Of a DNA stretch of 64,000 nucleotides, positions 62,376 through 64,000 are shown piece after piece (position 1 is the stretch's first letter; each line of letters begins with the position of its first letter). Location of the stretch: positions 1,178,001-1,242,000 of the forward strand of contig NC_022567.1 in NCBI RefSeq assembly GCF_000478885.1, written 5' to 3'. This DNA is from Adlercreutzia equolifaciens DSM 19450 (lineage in GTDB: Bacteria; Actinomycetota; Coriobacteriia; Coriobacteriales; Eggerthellaceae). The notes below the pieces were generated by a model. The model searched no databases, was not told the DNA's origin, and was given only the letters and a program-made list of their open reading frames with translations. Made by a program: the position numbers and the translations under genes.

Positions 62376-63062
62376 ATGGAGTACGCCTTGGAGCACGAGA
62401 GGCCCTACGGGTGCGAGGAGGCGGCCGCGCATGAGCTGGCCCGGGCGCTGGCCTTCGCGGGGAACTCATTTCTCGCCCCGATGAGCCAAACGTCCAATGC
62501 GGGACTCGGCCGGACATTTTGGGCCGCCTTCCCCGATTTCGGAAGCGAAGAAGTGACGTGCGCTTTGGACGGGCTGTTCGCCTGGGCCGCCGCGGACGAA
62601 GGCACGCCGCGCGACGAGCGCGTGCGCGATGTCTCGGTTGAGTACGCGCGCCTGTTCATCGGGCCGCCGGAGCCGGCAGTGGCACCCTGGGAGTCGTTTT
62701 ATGTGCAGGAAGGTGTGACGAACGGGTTCGGCGAGCCGACGTTTCGCATGCAGGAGCGCCTTCGCGATGCGGGGCTCGAGGTGTCGAACGAGAACAACCA
62801 GTATGCCGACCATATCGGTATCGAGCTCCTCTACTGCAGCGCGCTCGCGCAGCGGGCGGCCTCGAACGGCCTTGCAAAGGCGGAGGAGGCAGCTTTGCTG
62901 AAGTCGTTCGTCGAGGCCGATTTGGTTCCGTGGTTCGGGCAATTTGCAGCGGCGCTGCACAAGGAGGGGGCGACCTATTATGGCCTTCTGGCCGATCTCG
63001 CCGGCGGTCTGCTCGGGGTCGTTCAAGCCGCTTCGCCGAATACGTTGGCCTCGGTAGCCTAA
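62376..63062 (+). CDS. TorD/DmsD-type molybdoenzyme chaperone
   Basis: 228 residues, all-helical. Core: DVSVEYARLFIGPPEPAVAP, WESFYVQEGVTNGF, DHIGIELLYCSALAQRA and LVPWFGQFAAAL, matching the TorD family that binds the Tat signal of the catalytic subunit and holds it for cofactor loading. Start ATG 62376 has AGGAAGGGAG upstream. Last gene of the operon before the MarR-type regulator. Confidence 0.9.
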   Translation: MEYALEHERPYGCEEAAAHELARALAFAGNSFLAPMSQTSNAGLGRTFWAAFPDFGSEEVTCALDGLFAWAAADEGTPRDERVRDVSVEYARLFIGPPEPAVAPWESFYVQEGVTNGFGEPTFRMQERLRDAGLEVSNENNQYADHIGIELLYCSALAQRAASNGLAKAEEAALLKSFVEADLVPWFGQFAAALHKEGATYYGLLADLAGGLLGVVQAASPNTLASVA

Positions 63063-63168
63063 AGAAGGCCCCCTCGCTTAGCGCCTGTTCCTGCGTACGC
63101 TATAATGTCGCAGGTGCAGGCGCTTTTTTTGCGCGCCGATCGGACGCAGAGGCGGAAAGGGGCGGGAC

Positions 63169-64000
63169 GTGGACTATGCGAAGGCCCATATCGTCACCTT
63201 GTGGTGCGCTGTGATCGCCAAGGCGACCCGAGGCGTGACTAAGCTTCTCCCCAAGCAGATGACCCCGCTTCAGTTTCGTCTTCTGGCGCAGCTGACCTTG
63301 CCTGAATCCGAACGGGTGCTCCCGATGCGCGCCGCGCGGCTGTTGGTGCTGAAGCCGGCCGATGTCGACGAAGCGGTGGGCGTTCTGGCGGATCGGGATC
63401 TTCTTAGGGTCTGCGATGATGGCTGTATCGAGCTGACGCGGGCCGGGCGCGAGAGAGCGGCACGGTTGACTGAGCGTCTGAATGCATTCTTCGCGCTGTG
63501 CGTGGATGACCTTTCCGAAGAGGAACGCGCTGTTTTGGCTGATCTGCTGCGCCGCGCGTTTTCGATGCCGGGTAGCTACTACGCGCGCAGGCCCCTTGCG
63601 GGGGAGGCGTCCGAGGCGTTTGATGCCCGACGCGGGCTGGCGGCGACGGCCATGCTCCATTATGCGGTTCAGACGGCCGTCAAGAAGGCGACGTCGCTAT
63701 CGCTCACTGATTTCCGCTTTTTGCTGGAGCTCTATCCCAAGCGCCGTACAGCGGCGAGGATGATGCGCGCTCGCGATATGGTGGCCTTCCTGCGAACGGG
63801 GCGGGCCTATGTGACCACGGCCTCGGTGCGTCTGGAGGAACAGGGTTATTTGGTGCGCGTGCCCGACGAGCGTGATGCTCGCGGCATTCTGTTCAAGCTC
63901 ACGCCCCAGGGAATGATCTGCGTGCAGGAGGTGGCCGAGGATCTGTACGCCGTGCTCGTGTCGATGTTCGGCGAGGCGGTGGAGGAGCGGGTTGTGCAAC
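63169..64000 (+). CDS. Tandem MarR-like regulator, 3' end outside window
   Basis: Open frame from GTG 63169, preceded by GGAAAGGGG, with no stop before the end, giving 277 residues. Two winged-helix halves are visible. The first includes MTPLQFRLLAQLTLPESERV, ADVDEAVGVLADRDLLRVCD and CIELTRAGRERAARL. The second includes LSLTDFRFLLELYPKR, YVTTASVRLEEQGYLVRVPD and ERDARGILFKLTPQGMICV, the D-x-RD-x-R wing of MarR proteins. A fused pair would act as a built-in dimer. It follows the chaperone gene by 106 bases and probably regulates the molybdoenzyme operon. Confidence 0.75.
   Translation, partial: MDYAKAHIVTLWCAVIAKATRGVTKLLPKQMTPLQFRLLAQLTLPESERVLPMRAARLLVLKPADVDEAVGVLADRDLLRVCDDGCIELTRAGRERAARLTERLNAFFALCVDDLSEEERAVLADLLRRAFSMPGSYYARRPLAGEASEAFDARRGLAATAMLHYAVQTAVKKATSLSLTDFRFLLELYPKRRTAARMMRARDMVAFLRTGRAYVTTASVRLEEQGYLVRVPDERDARGILFKLTPQGMICVQEVAEDLYAVLVSMFGEAVEERVVQ

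Overview
The window is a 64 kb, high-GC, gene-dense piece of bacterial chromosome. The gene set suggests an anaerobic Actinomycetota of the Coriobacteriia, most like Eggerthellaceae: several Tat-exported FAD flavoproteins of the fumarate reductase/ketosteroid dehydrogenase superfamily, a membrane-anchored LuxR-type regulator, a DMSO-reductase-family operon with its own chaperone, and many acyl-CoA enzymes linked to an electron-transferring flavoprotein. This placement is inferred from gene content; no rRNA or tRNA gene was seen and no species is named.

Layout. 1-16.4 kb: the 3' end of glutamate dehydrogenase, an AlkD-like repair protein, an SOS-controlled Y-family polymerase with a YolD-like partner, a DUF2130 protein, an AbiE-type toxin-antitoxin pair with an inverted-repeat operator, a HIRAN protein overlapping a Sel1-repeat protein, and an AddB-AddA-like helicase-nuclease pair. 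16.4-25.9 kb: a flavoprotein region. Two FAD flavoproteins flank a LysR gene in opposite directions and share a nearly identical promoter/Tat-signal leader as an inverted repeat; one copy is frameshifted at a C6 tract. A dimethylargininase-like enzyme, a flavinylated flavoprotein, a membrane LuxR regulator and a glutaredoxin follow. 26-31.5 kb: serine and leucine biosynthesis (serC, serA, leuA) and a cupin regulator.

31.4-54.3 kb is a CoA-ester island: three AMP-forming acyl-CoA ligases, three acyl-CoA dehydrogenases, an enoyl-CoA hydratase/isomerase, a BaiCD/dienoyl-CoA-reductase-like iron-sulfur flavoenzyme, EtfB, EtfA and a membrane Fe-S oxidoreductase that would pass electrons to quinone, plus a TetR regulator. 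Inside it lie coaD, a B12-activation-domain-like protein, a NUDIX hydrolase and a metallo-beta-lactamase-fold hydrolase. The expected scheme is ligation of a carboxylic acid to CoA, then oxidation or reduction and hydration of the acyl chain, with electrons exchanged through ETF and the membrane. The substrate is unknown; bile-acid, carnitine-like or aromatic acids are all possible.

54.5-64 kb: a fumarate-reductase-like flavoprotein, a small XRE regulator with a truncated partner, a decayed AAA-ATPase gene, and a complete molybdoenzyme operon (catalytic subunit, four-cluster ferredoxin, NrfD-type membrane subunit, TorD-type chaperone) followed by a tandem-MarR regulator that runs off the window.

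The intergenic DNA holds much of the unusual content: the inverted leader cassette around the LysR gene, a two-copy nested-hairpin element whose stems differ but stay complementary, a family of TTGGAAAA-YR-TGC motifs, and recurrent ACAGAT-N6-ATCTGT-like palindromes near the CoA-ester genes.
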